Shown here piece after piece: positions 42,268-49,970 of a stretch of 64,000 nt of DNA. A program made the position numbers and the translations under genes. How positions within the stretch are numbered: position 1 is the first letter of the stretch; every line of letters starts with the position of its first letter. Location of the stretch: positions 5,823-69,822 of the forward strand of contig JBCBSZ010000020.1 of NCBI GenBank assembly GCA_039818945.1, written 5' to 3'. The stretch is from JBCBSZ01 sp039818945 (GTDB lineage: Bacteria > Actinomycetota > Acidimicrobiia > Acidimicrobiales > Poriferisodalaceae). Under the pieces are notes generated by a model, which worked only from the letters and a program-made list of their open reading frames with translations, had not been told where the DNA came from and did not search any database.

Positions 42268-42927
42268 TCAGGCGCCGGGACGGCCGATGCCGGCCTCGAA
42301 GGCCGCGATCACGGCCTGGACCCGGTCGCGCACGCCGAGCTTGGTCAGCACCCGACCCAGGTGGGTCTTGACCGTCGCCTCGCTGAGGAACAGTGCCTCG
42401 CCGATCTCGGCGTTGGACCGGCCCTTGGTGAGCTGCTCGAGCACGTCGCGCTCGCGGTCGGTGAGCTCGGCGATGCCGGGCACGTCCTTCGCCGGTGGTC
42501 CCGGAGCGGTCGAGCGCATCTGCTGCAGGACGATGCGCGTCACCGCCGGCGACAGCGCTCCGTCGCCGGCGGCGACCGCCCGGATCGCGGCGACGAGATC
42601 GTCGGCCGAGCCGTCCTTCAGCAGGAAGCCGGACGCGCCGGCGCGCACCGCCTCGGTGACGTACTCGTCGAGCCCGAACGTGGTGAGCACGAGGACCTTC
42701 GGCGGGTCGGGCAGCTCCAGCACGGCGCGGGTGGCGGCGAGCCCGTCCAGGTCGGGCATGCGGATGTCCATCAGGACCACGTCGACCCGACGGCTCCTGC
42801 ACACCTCGATGGCCTCGACGCCGGTCGATGCCGTACCTACGACCGACAGGTCGTCCTCGTGGTCGAGGATGAGCTCGAAGCCGGTGCGGACCATCTCGGA
42901 GTCGTCGACGATGACCACCCGGATCAT
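42268..42927 (-). CDS. NarL/LuxR-family response regulator
   Basis: A 219-residue DNA-binding regulator. The receiver domain (about 1-120) has IVDDSEM, phospho-acceptor Asp in VVLMDIRMPDLDG, TTFG and the Lys of FLLKDG. The LuxR-type helix-turn-helix (about 150-210) contains ELTDRERDVLEQLTKGRSNAEIGEALFLSEATVKTHLG. Its ATG overlaps the kinase stop by 4 bp. The ABC/FtsX exporter genes follow on the same strand, so they are the expected target. Confidence 0.92.
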   Translation of the reverse strand: MIRVVIVDDSEMVRTGFELILDHEDDLSVVGTASTGVEAIEVCRSRRVDVVLMDIRMPDLDGLAATRAVLELPDPPKVLVLTTFGLDEYVTEAVRAGASGFLLKDGSADDLVAAIRAVAAGDGALSPAVTRIVLQQMRSTAPGPPAKDVPGIAELTDRERDVLEQLTKGRSNAEIGEALFLSEATVKTHLGRVLTKLGVRDRVQAVIAAFEAGIGRPGA

Positions 42928-44132
42928 CGGCCCGGTCCCGGATCGGTCGGGACGAGCGGCAGCTCGGCCGCGACCCGGAAGCCTCCACCGAGGACGGGTC
43001 CGGCCTGCAGCGAGCCGCCGAGCACCTCGGCCCGTTCGGTCATGCCGGCCAGGCCGGAACCGCCCGACGGGCCGGCGGACACCTGGACGGCGCCGTCGTC
43101 GGTGACCTCGACCCGGACGTGTCGCGTTCCGACCTCGACGCGCACCTCCACACGGGACACGCCGTCGCCGTGCTTGAGGACGTTGGTGAGCGCCTCCTGG
43201 ACGATCCGGTACGCGCCGGCACCGACGGTCGCGCCGACCGAGCCGGGCTCCCCGTCGAGGTGGTGCACGATCGTCAACCCGCTCGATGCGGCCGTCTCGG
43301 CCGCCAGATCGGCGATCTCGGCGATCGACGGCGCCGGGGCGAGCTCGGCGACATCGGAGTCCTGCCGCATGCCCGCGAGCACGCTCCGGACCTCGACCAG
43401 GGACGACCGGGCGGTGGAGCCCATGGCCTGCACCGCGGCGCGGACCACGTCGGGGCGGTCCTCACCGACCCGTTCCGCGGCCTCGGCCCGCACGGCGATC
43501 ACCGACAGCGAGTGACCGACGAGGTCGTGGAGCTCGCGGGCGATGCGTTGGCGTTCGGCGAGTGCGGCGCGCTGGCGGGCCGCCTCCGCCTCGACCCGGG
43601 CGGTGGCGAGGTCGGCCGCGAGTCGGGCGGCCTCCTCGCGCCGTGAGGCGGCGTTGAGGCCGAGCAGCAGCACCGCGGTGCACGAGAGCACGGTCAGTGC
43701 GACGAGATCGACGTCGACGTCGGGTGCGGCGACCACACCGACGGCCGACATCGCGCTGAGCGCTGCCCCCGAGGCGATCCCGATCGACCTCCCTCGCTCG
43801 CCGCCCTCGGCGGCGACGGAGTAGATCATCACGAGCGGTGCGACGAAGACCTCGGCCAGCTCCGCCCCCCAGATGACCATCTGCCCGACGACGGCGACCG
43901 GCGTCGCGAGCTCCGGTGCTCGGCTGCGGAACGCGACGGCGAGGGAGGGCACGACGATGACGACCCACTCCCACCAGACATCGGGCGCTGCGTTGCCGGG
44001 TTCGTCGCGCCCGGCGGCGACCACCGCGGTGAGCACGGCGATGCCGACCAGACAGGCCGAGAGCGCCGCGTCGAGCGGCGCCGGCCGCCACGCCGGAGGT
44101 CGCTCCGCAGCGCTGGAGGTCGTTCCGCTCAT
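42924..44132 (-). CDS. NarL-type sensor histidine kinase (HisKA_3)
   Basis: A 402-residue membrane kinase. Four to five hydrophobic helices fill residues about 20-155 (LDAALSACLVGIAVLTAVVAA, EWVVIVVPSLAVAF, LVALTVLSCTAVLLLGL) with little outside the membrane. A coiled coil leads to the phospho-acceptor His in RQRIARELHDLVGHSLSVIAVRAEAA. The HATPase C-terminus has EALTNVLKHGDG and SGLAGMTERAEVLGG. Kinases of this architecture with an adjacent ABC/FtsX exporter typically sense membrane stress or peptide antibiotics. ATG 44132 lies 9 bp after TACGGT on the minus strand. Confidence 0.9.
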   Translation of the reverse strand: MSGTTSSAAERPPAWRPAPLDAALSACLVGIAVLTAVVAAGRDEPGNAAPDVWWEWVVIVVPSLAVAFRSRAPELATPVAVVGQMVIWGAELAEVFVAPLVMIYSVAAEGGERGRSIGIASGAALSAMSAVGVVAAPDVDVDLVALTVLSCTAVLLLGLNAASRREEAARLAADLATARVEAEAARQRAALAERQRIARELHDLVGHSLSVIAVRAEAAERVGEDRPDVVRAAVQAMGSTARSSLVEVRSVLAGMRQDSDVAELAPAPSIAEIADLAAETAASSGLTIVHHLDGEPGSVGATVGAGAYRIVQEALTNVLKHGDGVSRVEVRVEVGTRHVRVEVTDDGAVQVSAGPSGGSGLAGMTERAEVLGGSLQAGPVLGGGFRVAAELPLVPTDPGPGR

Positions 44133-44214
44133 GGGGGGTTGACCGTACACAGCGCCCCGACGGCCGGGATCGACCGAAGGTCGTGCTGCGATCCTCCGAA
44201 CGGATGACCTGCGC

Positions 44215-44694
44215 TCAGAGGGTGGCGAGCGCCGCCCCGTAGGCGGCGACGCTGCCCAGCGACGCAACGGTCCGAGCGGTGTTGGCCCGGGTCCACGTCA
44301 CGAGGTACCGCCGCCAGTACCCACGGCCGGCCTCGCTGCGCGCATCGACCCGATCGAGGGCGTCGTTGCGGGGCACGTTCAACGTGACGGTCACGACGAA
44401 CGAGGCGATCGACAGCACCGCGCCCAGGGCGAGCAGTCGTCCGCCCGCCTCGTCGATCCGATCGACCTCGGCGACCGCGGCCGGGACGGCGACCAGGCCC
44501 GCGCCGACGATGGCGGCAACGAACGTCGGGCTCGGTGCGGCGACGTTCACGGCCTGCATCGCCGCGGCGCCCTCGGACTCCGGGAGCCGACCGAACGCTG
44601 GCATCACGAAGTTCGAGAAGGCGAAGAAGGCACCACCGCTGATCGCCGCAGCGACGAGCGCGATCAGCGTCAGCGCCACCTGCCACCCGCTCAT
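44215..44694 (-). CDS. DUF1772 (anthrone-oxygenase-like) membrane protein
   Basis: A 159-residue integral membrane protein with four helices: VALTLIALVAAAISGGAFFAFSNFVMPAF, TFVAAIVGAGLVAVPAA, LLALGAVLSIASFVVTVTLNVPRND, and a C-terminal ARTVASLGSVAAYGAAL. The TLNVPRND followed by a WxRYLVTWTRANTARTV segment matches the DUF1772 family, some members of which oxidise anthrones. ATG 44694 overlaps the stop of the PPOX gene, so the two are cotranslated. Confidence 0.8.
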   Translation of the reverse strand: MSGWQVALTLIALVAAAISGGAFFAFSNFVMPAFGRLPESEGAAAMQAVNVAAPSPTFVAAIVGAGLVAVPAAVAEVDRIDEAGGRLLALGAVLSIASFVVTVTLNVPRNDALDRVDARSEAGRGYWRRYLVTWTRANTARTVASLGSVAAYGAALATL

Positions 44695-45209
44695 GCCCTG
44701 GCCTCGAGCTCGACCAGGCCGCCGCCGCTCAGCGGGTCGGAGATCAGGGCGCGGATCGGCATCCCGAGGCCGTAGGTGACGAGGCGGCGGGGCAGGGCGA
44801 TGCGCAGGAAGCAGCCGCCGGCCAACTCGAGCTCGCCGTGACCGGTGATGCTCGTCAGCTCGCCGGCGGCGACGAGCGCCTGGATCTCCGGGCCGTCGCT
44901 GTCGAGCACCGTCGCGGTGGTCTGGAACTGGACCGTCGACGGTGGCCCGACCGGCAGGCGCCGGATCGGGATCACGACCGCGACGTCGGGGTTGGCCTCG
45001 ATGTTGCGGGCCTTGCGGCTCGGCCGCATGGTCGAGACGTACAGGGCGTCGTCGACGGCCTCGTAGAGCACGCCGGCGACGTGGGGCCGACCGGCAGGCG
45101 ACGAGGTGGCCAGCGTCGCGAACGAGCGCCGGTCGATCGCCCGCCGCACCTCGACGGGGTCGGGGCGCCGCAGGACCGGGGTGGTGGGGTTCGTGGTGTC
45201 GTTGTGCAT
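44691..45209 (-). CDS. Pyridoxamine 5'-phosphate oxidase-like protein
   Basis: A 172-residue split-barrel protein: FATLATSSPAGRPHVAGVLYEAVDDALYVST, then KARNIEANPDVAVVIPIRRLPVGPPSTVQFQTTATVLD. These strands and the RxxN helix are typical of PPOX/F420-dependent small oxidoreductases. It is divergent from an AraC regulator and cotranslated with the DUF1772 gene. ATG 45209 is taken because earlier frames overlap the regulator's control region. Confidence 0.8.
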   Translation of the reverse strand: MHNDTTNPTTPVLRRPDPVEVRRAIDRRSFATLATSSPAGRPHVAGVLYEAVDDALYVSTMRPSRKARNIEANPDVAVVIPIRRLPVGPPSTVQFQTTATVLDSDGPEIQALVAAGELTSITGHGELELAGGCFLRIALPRRLVTYGLGMPIRALISDPLSGGGLVELEARA

Positions 45210-45274
45210 GTCGTCCACTCTGAGCGGTAGGAGCAGGACGATCCATGCTCGCGACGCTGCGCTTCTTGCTCGAT

Positions 45275-45292
45275 CGTCCAGATCGGTGGACG
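45275..45292. promoter_or_regulatory. Small inverted repeat before the AraC gene
   Basis: CGTCCA (45275-45280) and TGGACG (45287-45292) are exact reverse complements around GATCGG, inside the 112-bp divergent gap. CGTCCA also occurs at about 45211. These could be AraC binding sites. Confidence 0.3.
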
Positions 45293-45321
45293 CAGAGACG
45301 AGCGGGAGGCACGATGGTCGC

Positions 45322-46299
45322 ATGGACGACGTGCGCACCGTGCCCTCGATCGGCGAGGCGCTCCGCTTCGTGCAGATGTCGGGCATCTTCTACTGCCCGT
45401 CGTACCTGAGCGATCCCTGGGGCATCGAGCTCCCGCCGATGCCCGACTGCGTCTGGTTCCACGCCGTCGTCTCTGGCGAGTGCACGCTGGAGGTCGAGGG
45501 TGAGCGGCGCGCGGTGCGCGCCGGCGACTTCGTGGTCGTCCCCCACGGGGCCGGCCACCGGGCCTGGACCGACGAGCGCGCTCCGACCCCCAACGTGCTC
45601 GACCTTCCCCACGAGGAGCTCAGCGACACCTATGGCGTGCTCCGCCACGGCGGCGGCGGCGAGCGGACCGACCTCGTCTGCGGGGGGATCCGCTTCGAGC
45701 ACCCCGCCGCCCGCCAGCTCGCCGCGGCGCTCCCGGCCATCATCCACATCGAGGCGGCTCGGACCACCCGCGCCGACTGGATGCGGGCCACCCTCGACCT
45801 GCTGGCCGAGGAGACCCGGGACGTGCGCCCCGCCGGCGAGGCGATCGTGAGCCGGCTGTGCGACATCGTCGTCATCCAGGCGATCCGGACCTGGATGGAG
45901 ACCGACCCGGCGGCGAGGACGGGGTGGCTCGGCGCCCTGCGCGACGAACAGATCGGCGCCGCGATCGCTCGCATCCACGCCGAACCCGAGCGGGCCTGGA
46001 CCGTCGCCTCGCTCGCCGACGAGGTCGCCATGTCGCGCTCCGCCTTCGCCGCCCGCTTCACCGAGCTCGTGGGCGAACCGGCCATGCAGTACGTCACCCG
46101 GTGGCGGATGCACGTCGCGCTCGAGCTGTTGCGCTCCGGCGAGCGCACCGTCGCCGAGACGGCGGCCCAGGTGGGCTACGACTCCGAGGCCGCGTTCAGC
46201 CGCGCGTTCAAGCGCACCATGGGGGTCAGCCCACGGGTCGCCCGGCAGGGAGACGCCGACGGTCCGGCGGTCATCACGCCCATACCGGCACACGCCTGA
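45322..46299 (+). CDS. AraC-family regulator with cupin sensor
   Basis: A 325-residue regulator. The N-terminal cupin_6-like domain contains CVWFHAVVSGECTLEVEGERRAVRAGDFVVVPHGAGHRA. The C-terminal AraC domain has WTVASLADEVAMSRSAFAARFTELVGEPAMQYVTRWRM and VAETAAQVGYDSEAAFSRAFKRTMGVSPR. Cupin-AraC proteins often regulate a divergent oxidoreductase, here the PPOX-DUF1772 pair. Confidence 0.9.
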   Translation: MDDVRTVPSIGEALRFVQMSGIFYCPSYLSDPWGIELPPMPDCVWFHAVVSGECTLEVEGERRAVRAGDFVVVPHGAGHRAWTDERAPTPNVLDLPHEELSDTYGVLRHGGGGERTDLVCGGIRFEHPAARQLAAALPAIIHIEAARTTRADWMRATLDLLAEETRDVRPAGEAIVSRLCDIVVIQAIRTWMETDPAARTGWLGALRDEQIGAAIARIHAEPERAWTVASLADEVAMSRSAFAARFTELVGEPAMQYVTRWRMHVALELLRSGERTVAETAAQVGYDSEAAFSRAFKRTMGVSPRVARQGDADGPAVITPIPAHA

Positions 46300-46371
46300 C
46301 CGAAGAGGCCGATCGGCTCTGGGCCGCCGGAACCGGTGGTCGTAGGTTCGAAGGCCGAGGAGGTGGTGGCC

Positions 46372-46965
46372 ATGACCGCCACGATCGACTACCCCGCGCG
46401 CCTGACGATCGACTACCCCGATCGACCACTCGACCGACTCTCGACGGCGTTTCGCCTGTTGTGGGTCATCCCGATCGCGATCGTCGCCGGCTTCGCGAGC
46501 GCGACCGACGCCGGCTGGGGCGGCGCGCTGTTCGTCCCGGTGCTCCTGCTGATCGTCGTGCGCCAGAAGTACCCACGCTGGTGGTTCGACTTCAACCGGG
46601 AGCTCACCCGCTTCACCAGCCGTGTCGGCGCCTACCTGGCGCTGATGACGGACCGCTACCCGTCGACCGACGAGGAGCAGACGGTCCACCTCGAGCTCGA
46701 CTATCCCGATGTCCGCCGGGACCTCAACCGGTGGTTGCCGCTCGTGAAGTGGTTCCTCGCGATCCCCCACTTCGTGGTGCTGGTCTTCCTCAGCATCGGC
46801 GCGCTGTTCGCCGCGATCGCGGCCTGGTTCGCCATCCTCGCCACCGGCCGGTACCCGCGTGGGCTCTTCGACTTCGTCGAGGGCGTGATGCGGTGGTGGC
46901 TGAGGGTCAACGCCTACGCGTTCCTGTTGGTGACCGACGAGTACCCGCCGTTCCGCCTGTCCTGA
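46372..46965 (+). CDS. DUF4389 membrane protein
   Basis: A 197-residue protein of two similar halves, each with YPxRLTIDYPD/LELDYPDV near the start and hydrophobic helices (LLWVIPIAIVAGFAS, FLAIPHFVVLVFLSIGALFAAIAAWFAILATGRYP) and ending RVNAYAFLLVTDEYPPF. This matches DUF4389, common in actinobacteria and of unknown function. The RYPRGLFDFVEGVMRWWLR helix is the family hallmark. ATG 46372 has GAGGAGG at good spacing. It converges with the SDR gene, with 3 bp between the stops. Confidence 0.82.
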   Translation: MTATIDYPARLTIDYPDRPLDRLSTAFRLLWVIPIAIVAGFASATDAGWGGALFVPVLLLIVVRQKYPRWWFDFNRELTRFTSRVGAYLALMTDRYPSTDEEQTVHLELDYPDVRRDLNRWLPLVKWFLAIPHFVVLVFLSIGALFAAIAAWFAILATGRYPRGLFDFVEGVMRWWLRVNAYAFLLVTDEYPPFRLS

Positions 46966-46968
46966 CGG

Positions 46969-47664
46969 TCAGCTCGCGCCGGACCGCCCGAGCGACATCG
47001 AGCTCAGCGAGGTGCCTCCGTCGATGGTGATCGCCTGACCCGTGACGTACGCGGCCTCCTCCGAGACCAGGAAGGCGACCAGAGCGGCCACCTCGTCGGG
47101 TCGCCCGAAGCGGGTGGCGGGCGCGATCTGACCCTGGACGGCGTCGGTGACCTCGGCCGGCATCGACAGCACCCGCTCGGTCGCGATCATGCCCGGCAGC
47201 ACGGCGTTGGCCGTGATGCCGTCGGCCGCGTGCTCGGCGGCGATGGTGCGGATCACGCCGAGCAGGCCGGCCTTCGACGCCGAGTAGGCCACCTGCCCCG
47301 GTGATCCGAGTGCGGCGGCCACGCTCGACACGGCGACGATCCGGCCCAGGCCGCGCTCGCGCATCCCGCCGAGGCAGGCCTGCATCACCCGGAACGCACC
47401 GGTGAGGTTGACCGAGAGGTCGCGGTCCCACTTCTCGGCGCTCAAGCGCCGCGTCGGCGAGAGGATGTCGGTGATCCCGGCGTTGGACACGCAGATGTCG
47501 ACGGCGCCGAAGACGTCGAGGGCGGGGAGCCCTCCGGCGAGATCGAGGTGGTGGTCGACGTCACCTTCGCGGTCGGTCGTCACCACCTCGTGGCCGTCGG
47601 AGCGGAGCCGTTCGACGATCGCCGAGCCGATCCCGCCGGTCGCACCGGTCACGAGCGCACGCAT
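46969..47664 (-). CDS. Short-chain dehydrogenase/reductase
   Basis: A 231-residue classical SDR. The cofactor motif TGATGGIGSAIV starts the protein; the acidic residue after strand 2 (TTDREGD) suggests NAD(H). NAG is present in CVSNAGITD, and the catalytic Ser-Tyr-Lys are in VSSVAAALG and VAYSASKAG. The C-terminal GQAITIDGGTS is typical. The substrate is not predictable. A ferredoxin gene lies 40 bp upstream on the same strand. Confidence 0.9.
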   Translation of the reverse strand: MRALVTGATGGIGSAIVERLRSDGHEVVTTDREGDVDHHLDLAGGLPALDVFGAVDICVSNAGITDILSPTRRLSAEKWDRDLSVNLTGAFRVMQACLGGMRERGLGRIVAVSSVAAALGSPGQVAYSASKAGLLGVIRTIAAEHAADGITANAVLPGMIATERVLSMPAEVTDAVQGQIAPATRFGRPDEVAALVAFLVSEEAAYVTGQAITIDGGTSLSSMSLGRSGAS

Positions 47665-47703
47665 CGGCGCAGTCTCGCGCCGTCGCGCGCCGAGAGCTGG
47701 CGC

Positions 47704-48024
47704 TCAGACGCCCCGGGCGTCGATGGCGGCCTGGTCGTAGGGCTCGAGCATGATGCATTCGCCCGGGCACTCCTCGGCGGCCTCGATGGCGGCGTCGAGC
47801 ACGGCGTCCGGGACGCGCGCCATGCCCTGGGAACCGTCGGGACCCTTGCCGGGGCCGGACGTCCCGTCGAAGACGATCGTGTCGCCGAAGTGGCTGGCGT
47901 CCTCGCGCACGACCCACAGACCGTCGTCGCGGGGCTCGAAGCTGTCGGGGCAGATCTCCGAGCAGATCCCGTCACCGGTGCAGAGATCCTGGTCGATCCA
48001 GACCATGAACGTGGTGGCGGACAT
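47704..48024 (-). CDS. Ferredoxin with Asp at a cluster-ligand position
   Basis: A 106-residue ferredoxin. Cys15-x2-Asp18-x2-Cys21-x3-Cys25-Pro is the usual ferredoxin motif with Asp in place of the second Cys; a distant Cys86-Pro (EECPGEC) supplies the remaining ligand. This pattern is typical of [3Fe-4S] or interconvertible [4Fe-4S] ferredoxins that donate electrons to cytochrome P450 or other oxygenases. Cys90 is extra. A P450 is 10 kb away and a Baeyer-Villiger enzyme is self-sufficient, so no partner is certain. ATG 48024 follows GAAGGAG at ideal spacing. Confidence 0.88.
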   Translation of the reverse strand: MSATTFMVWIDQDLCTGDGICSEICPDSFEPRDDGLWVVREDASHFGDTIVFDGTSGPGKGPDGSQGMARVPDAVLDAAIEAAEECPGECIMLEPYDQAAIDARGV

Positions 48025-48058
48025 CGAGGGCTCCTTCGTCGGGGGGCGTGGGTCGAGT

Positions 48059-48484
48059 TTACACGGGTTGAGCCGTGAAAATGTGACGCCGCTCGCGCCA
48101 CGCATCGGTCGACCACAGCGCCCAGACGACCAGCACCGGTTGGAAGAACAGGCGCCGCAGCCGGGCCCCGTCGGAGTCGAGGCCGAACGCATCGGTGCCC
48201 TCGACCCACTGCGCCACGTTGCCCGGGAAGATGGCGACGAAGAACCCGGCGACGACCCAGCCGACGAGGGCTCGACGGCGACTCGGAGCTGCGAGCAGCG
48301 CCGCCCCCAGCGCGATCTCGACGACGCCGGAGGCGAGCACGGTGAGGTCGGCGTCGACCGGGAACCACTCCGGCACCTGGGCGCGGAACTCGTCGCGGCT
48401 CGGGCCGAGGTGGGCGATGCCGGCGAGCACGAGCGCGCCACCGAGCGCCCATCGGCCGATCGTCCGGAGCCACGGGAGCGACAC
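48059..48484 (-). CDS. DoxX-like membrane protein
   Basis: A 141-residue protein with four hydrophobic helices: RWALGGALVLAGIAHL, LTVLASGVVEIALGAALLA, RALVGWVVAGFFVAIFPGNVAQWVEG, and a C-terminal FFQPVLVVWALWS. The GIAHL and FPGNV features match the DoxX/DUF4267-like group. Some relatives work in quinone-linked oxidation, but that is not shown here. It starts with GTG at 48484; the vapB promoter lies just beyond. A ferredoxin follows 34 bp downstream. Confidence 0.7.
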   Translation of the reverse strand: MSLPWLRTIGRWALGGALVLAGIAHLGPSRDEFRAQVPEWFPVDADLTVLASGVVEIALGAALLAAPSRRRALVGWVVAGFFVAIFPGNVAQWVEGTDAFGLDSDGARLRRLFFQPVLVVWALWSTDAWRERRHIFTAQPV

Positions 48485-48495
48485 GCCATCAACCT

Positions 48496-48530
48496 ACACC
48501 TGTTGCACACGTCACGTGTACCGTTGGTGT
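48496..48530 (+). promoter_or_regulatory. VapBC promoter and symmetric operator
   Basis: A dyad centred on 48513 spans the whole region to the vapB ATG: inner palindrome ACACGT-C-ACGTGT (48507-48519) and outer arms ACACC (48496-48500) and GGTGT (48526-48530), together 12 of 17 matched pairs. TACCGT (48519-48524) lies 6 bp before the ATG and is a probable -10. Autorepression by the VapBC complex at this dyad is expected from the family. Confidence 0.65.
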
Positions 48531-48740
48531 ATGACTCGGGTCCGGACCAACATCGAGATCGACAACGATCACGTCGAGACGATCATGGATCGCTACGGGG
48601 TGCGCACGAAGACCGAGGCGGTCGACCTCGCGCTCCGCCACCTCGCCGGCCAGCCGATGAGCCGGGACGAGGCGCTCGCGATGCGCGGCGTCCGAGCCAT
48701 CGTCGACGTGCCCGACGACGCCCCGCCGACCCCCACGTGA
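48531..48740 (+). CDS. vapB: VapB-type antitoxin
   Basis: A 69-residue antitoxin. The N-terminal RVRTNIEIDNDHVETIMDRYGVRTKTEAVDLALRHL is the ribbon-helix-helix DNA-binding domain of the type 2 VapB (COG5450-like) family. The C-terminal tail would fold into the toxin's active site. Its stop overlaps the toxin's GTG by 4 bp, so both are coupled. ATG 48531 has a -10-like hexamer immediately upstream. Confidence 0.88.
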   Translation: MTRVRTNIEIDNDHVETIMDRYGVRTKTEAVDLALRHLAGQPMSRDEALAMRGVRAIVDVPDDAPPTPT

Positions 48741-49132
48741 TCCTCGCCGACACGTCGGCGTGGATCGAGTTCGATCGCGCGACGGAGAGCCCCGTCGATC
48801 GACGCCTGGCCGAACTGATCGAAGCCGAGGGACCACTGGCCGTCACCGAACCGGTGGTGATGGAGGTGGTGGCCGGGGCTCGCGACGACGCTCGAGAGCG
48901 CGACCTGCGCCGCCTCCTCGGCCGCTGCACGTTGCTGACCTTCGACTCGGCGACCGACTTCGACGGCGCCGCCCGGATCTACCGGACGTGTCGCCGCCAG
49001 GGCATCACCCCACGGGGCATGGTGGACTGCATGATCGTCGCCGTCGCACGGCGATCCGGCGCCAGCCTCCTGTGCGCCGACCGCGACCTGGTGCAGATCG
49101 CCACCGTGTTCGACGTCCCACTCGACCGCTGA
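48737..49132 (+). CDS. vapC: VapC-type PIN-domain toxin RNase
   Basis: A 131-residue PIN-domain nuclease. The metal-binding acidic residues are Asp5 (ILADTSAWIEF), Glu43 (VMEVVAGA), Asp97 (GMVDCMIVAVA) and Asp115/Asp117 (LLCADRDL), all intact. VapC toxins cut specific RNAs such as tRNA or rRNA and are held off by VapB. The GTG start overlaps the vapB stop. The pair is complete and looks functional. Confidence 0.9.
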   Translation: MILADTSAWIEFDRATESPVDRRLAELIEAEGPLAVTEPVVMEVVAGARDDARERDLRRLLGRCTLLTFDSATDFDGAARIYRTCRRQGITPRGMVDCMIVAVARRSGASLLCADRDLVQIATVFDVPLDR

Positions 49133-49144
49133 GCTGCCGAGGGC

Positions 49145-49969
49145 TCAGTCGACCGACTCGGCCAGGCGGTTGATCATCGGGCGGGTGACGAGGGTGTAGG
49201 TGTCGGCGATCGCCGTCTCACGATGCGCCCGCTGGGCCTCGAGGCGGGCCGGGTCCGCCACGACCGCGAGGAAGGCGGCCCGGCTGGGGAACGCGTTGAA
49301 GCGGACCTGGTCCCAGGTCCGGCCGTCGCCCACGATCGTGCCCTCGACGCCGAACCACCCGTCGACGCGAGCACCGTGTGGCAGCGCGACCTGCGCCGCG
49401 GCCGTCGAGTAGGCGTCCATGTCCTCCGGCGACGTCCCGGCGGCGACGGCCTCCTCGAAGCGCACGACGTGGACGACGACCACGGGCCCGTCCTCGTCGG
49501 TGGGCGGATGAGGGACGCCGGCCCAGTCGACGTGCTCGAGCCCGGCGTCCGGCTTCGGCATGGGCTGACACCCGATCACGAAGGTCTCGGCCATCCCGGC
49601 GTCCTTGTGCACGTGCTGGCGCTGGAAGTCGGGTCGCGACTGCATCTCGATGAACGCCCGTCGGGTCGGATAGCGCACGACGGCGACCCGGTCCCATGGC
49701 GGGGAGTCGTTGAGGAACTGGTCCTGCACGTCCGCGACGAAGGCGATCTCGGCACCGACGCCCGCCAGCGATTCGAGCGGCGTGTAGAGGTCGTCGGCCT
49801 CCCGACCGCTGAGCGTCGACTCCCGGCCGTCGGCGTAGTCGGCGACCTCCCGGTAGCGCATCAGGTTGACCATCCACACCGGTCCGTCGTCCTCGGGCGC
49901 CGTGGTCGCGAGGCGGGCGGCGTAGTCGGTGTCGATCGTGCCGTAGCGGGGTGGGCCGACGTCGGTCAT
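49145..49969 (-). CDS. Duplicated ferredoxin-like alpha/beta-barrel protein (DUF1330-like)
   Basis: A 274-residue protein with two similar halves. The first has VWMVNLMRYREVADYADGRE, WDRVAVVRYPTRRAFIEMQSRPDFQ and ETFVIGC. The second has VVVHVVRFEEAVAAGTSPEDMDAY, WDQVRFNAFPSRAAFLAVVADPARL and DTYTLVTRPM. The repeated pattern WDxVxxxxxPxRxAF is typical of dimeric alpha/beta-barrel (DUF1330/EthD-like) proteins, here fused in tandem. No catalytic residue is certain. It is the last gene of the five-gene sulfatase operon, starting 1 bp after the fusion gene's stop. Confidence 0.7.
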   Translation of the reverse strand: MTDVGPPRYGTIDTDYAARLATTAPEDDGPVWMVNLMRYREVADYADGRESTLSGREADDLYTPLESLAGVGAEIAFVADVQDQFLNDSPPWDRVAVVRYPTRRAFIEMQSRPDFQRQHVHKDAGMAETFVIGCQPMPKPDAGLEHVDWAGVPHPPTDEDGPVVVVHVVRFEEAVAAGTSPEDMDAYSTAAAQVALPHGARVDGWFGVEGTIVGDGRTWDQVRFNAFPSRAAFLAVVADPARLEAQRAHRETAIADTYTLVTRPMINRLAESVD

Positions 49970-49970
49970 G

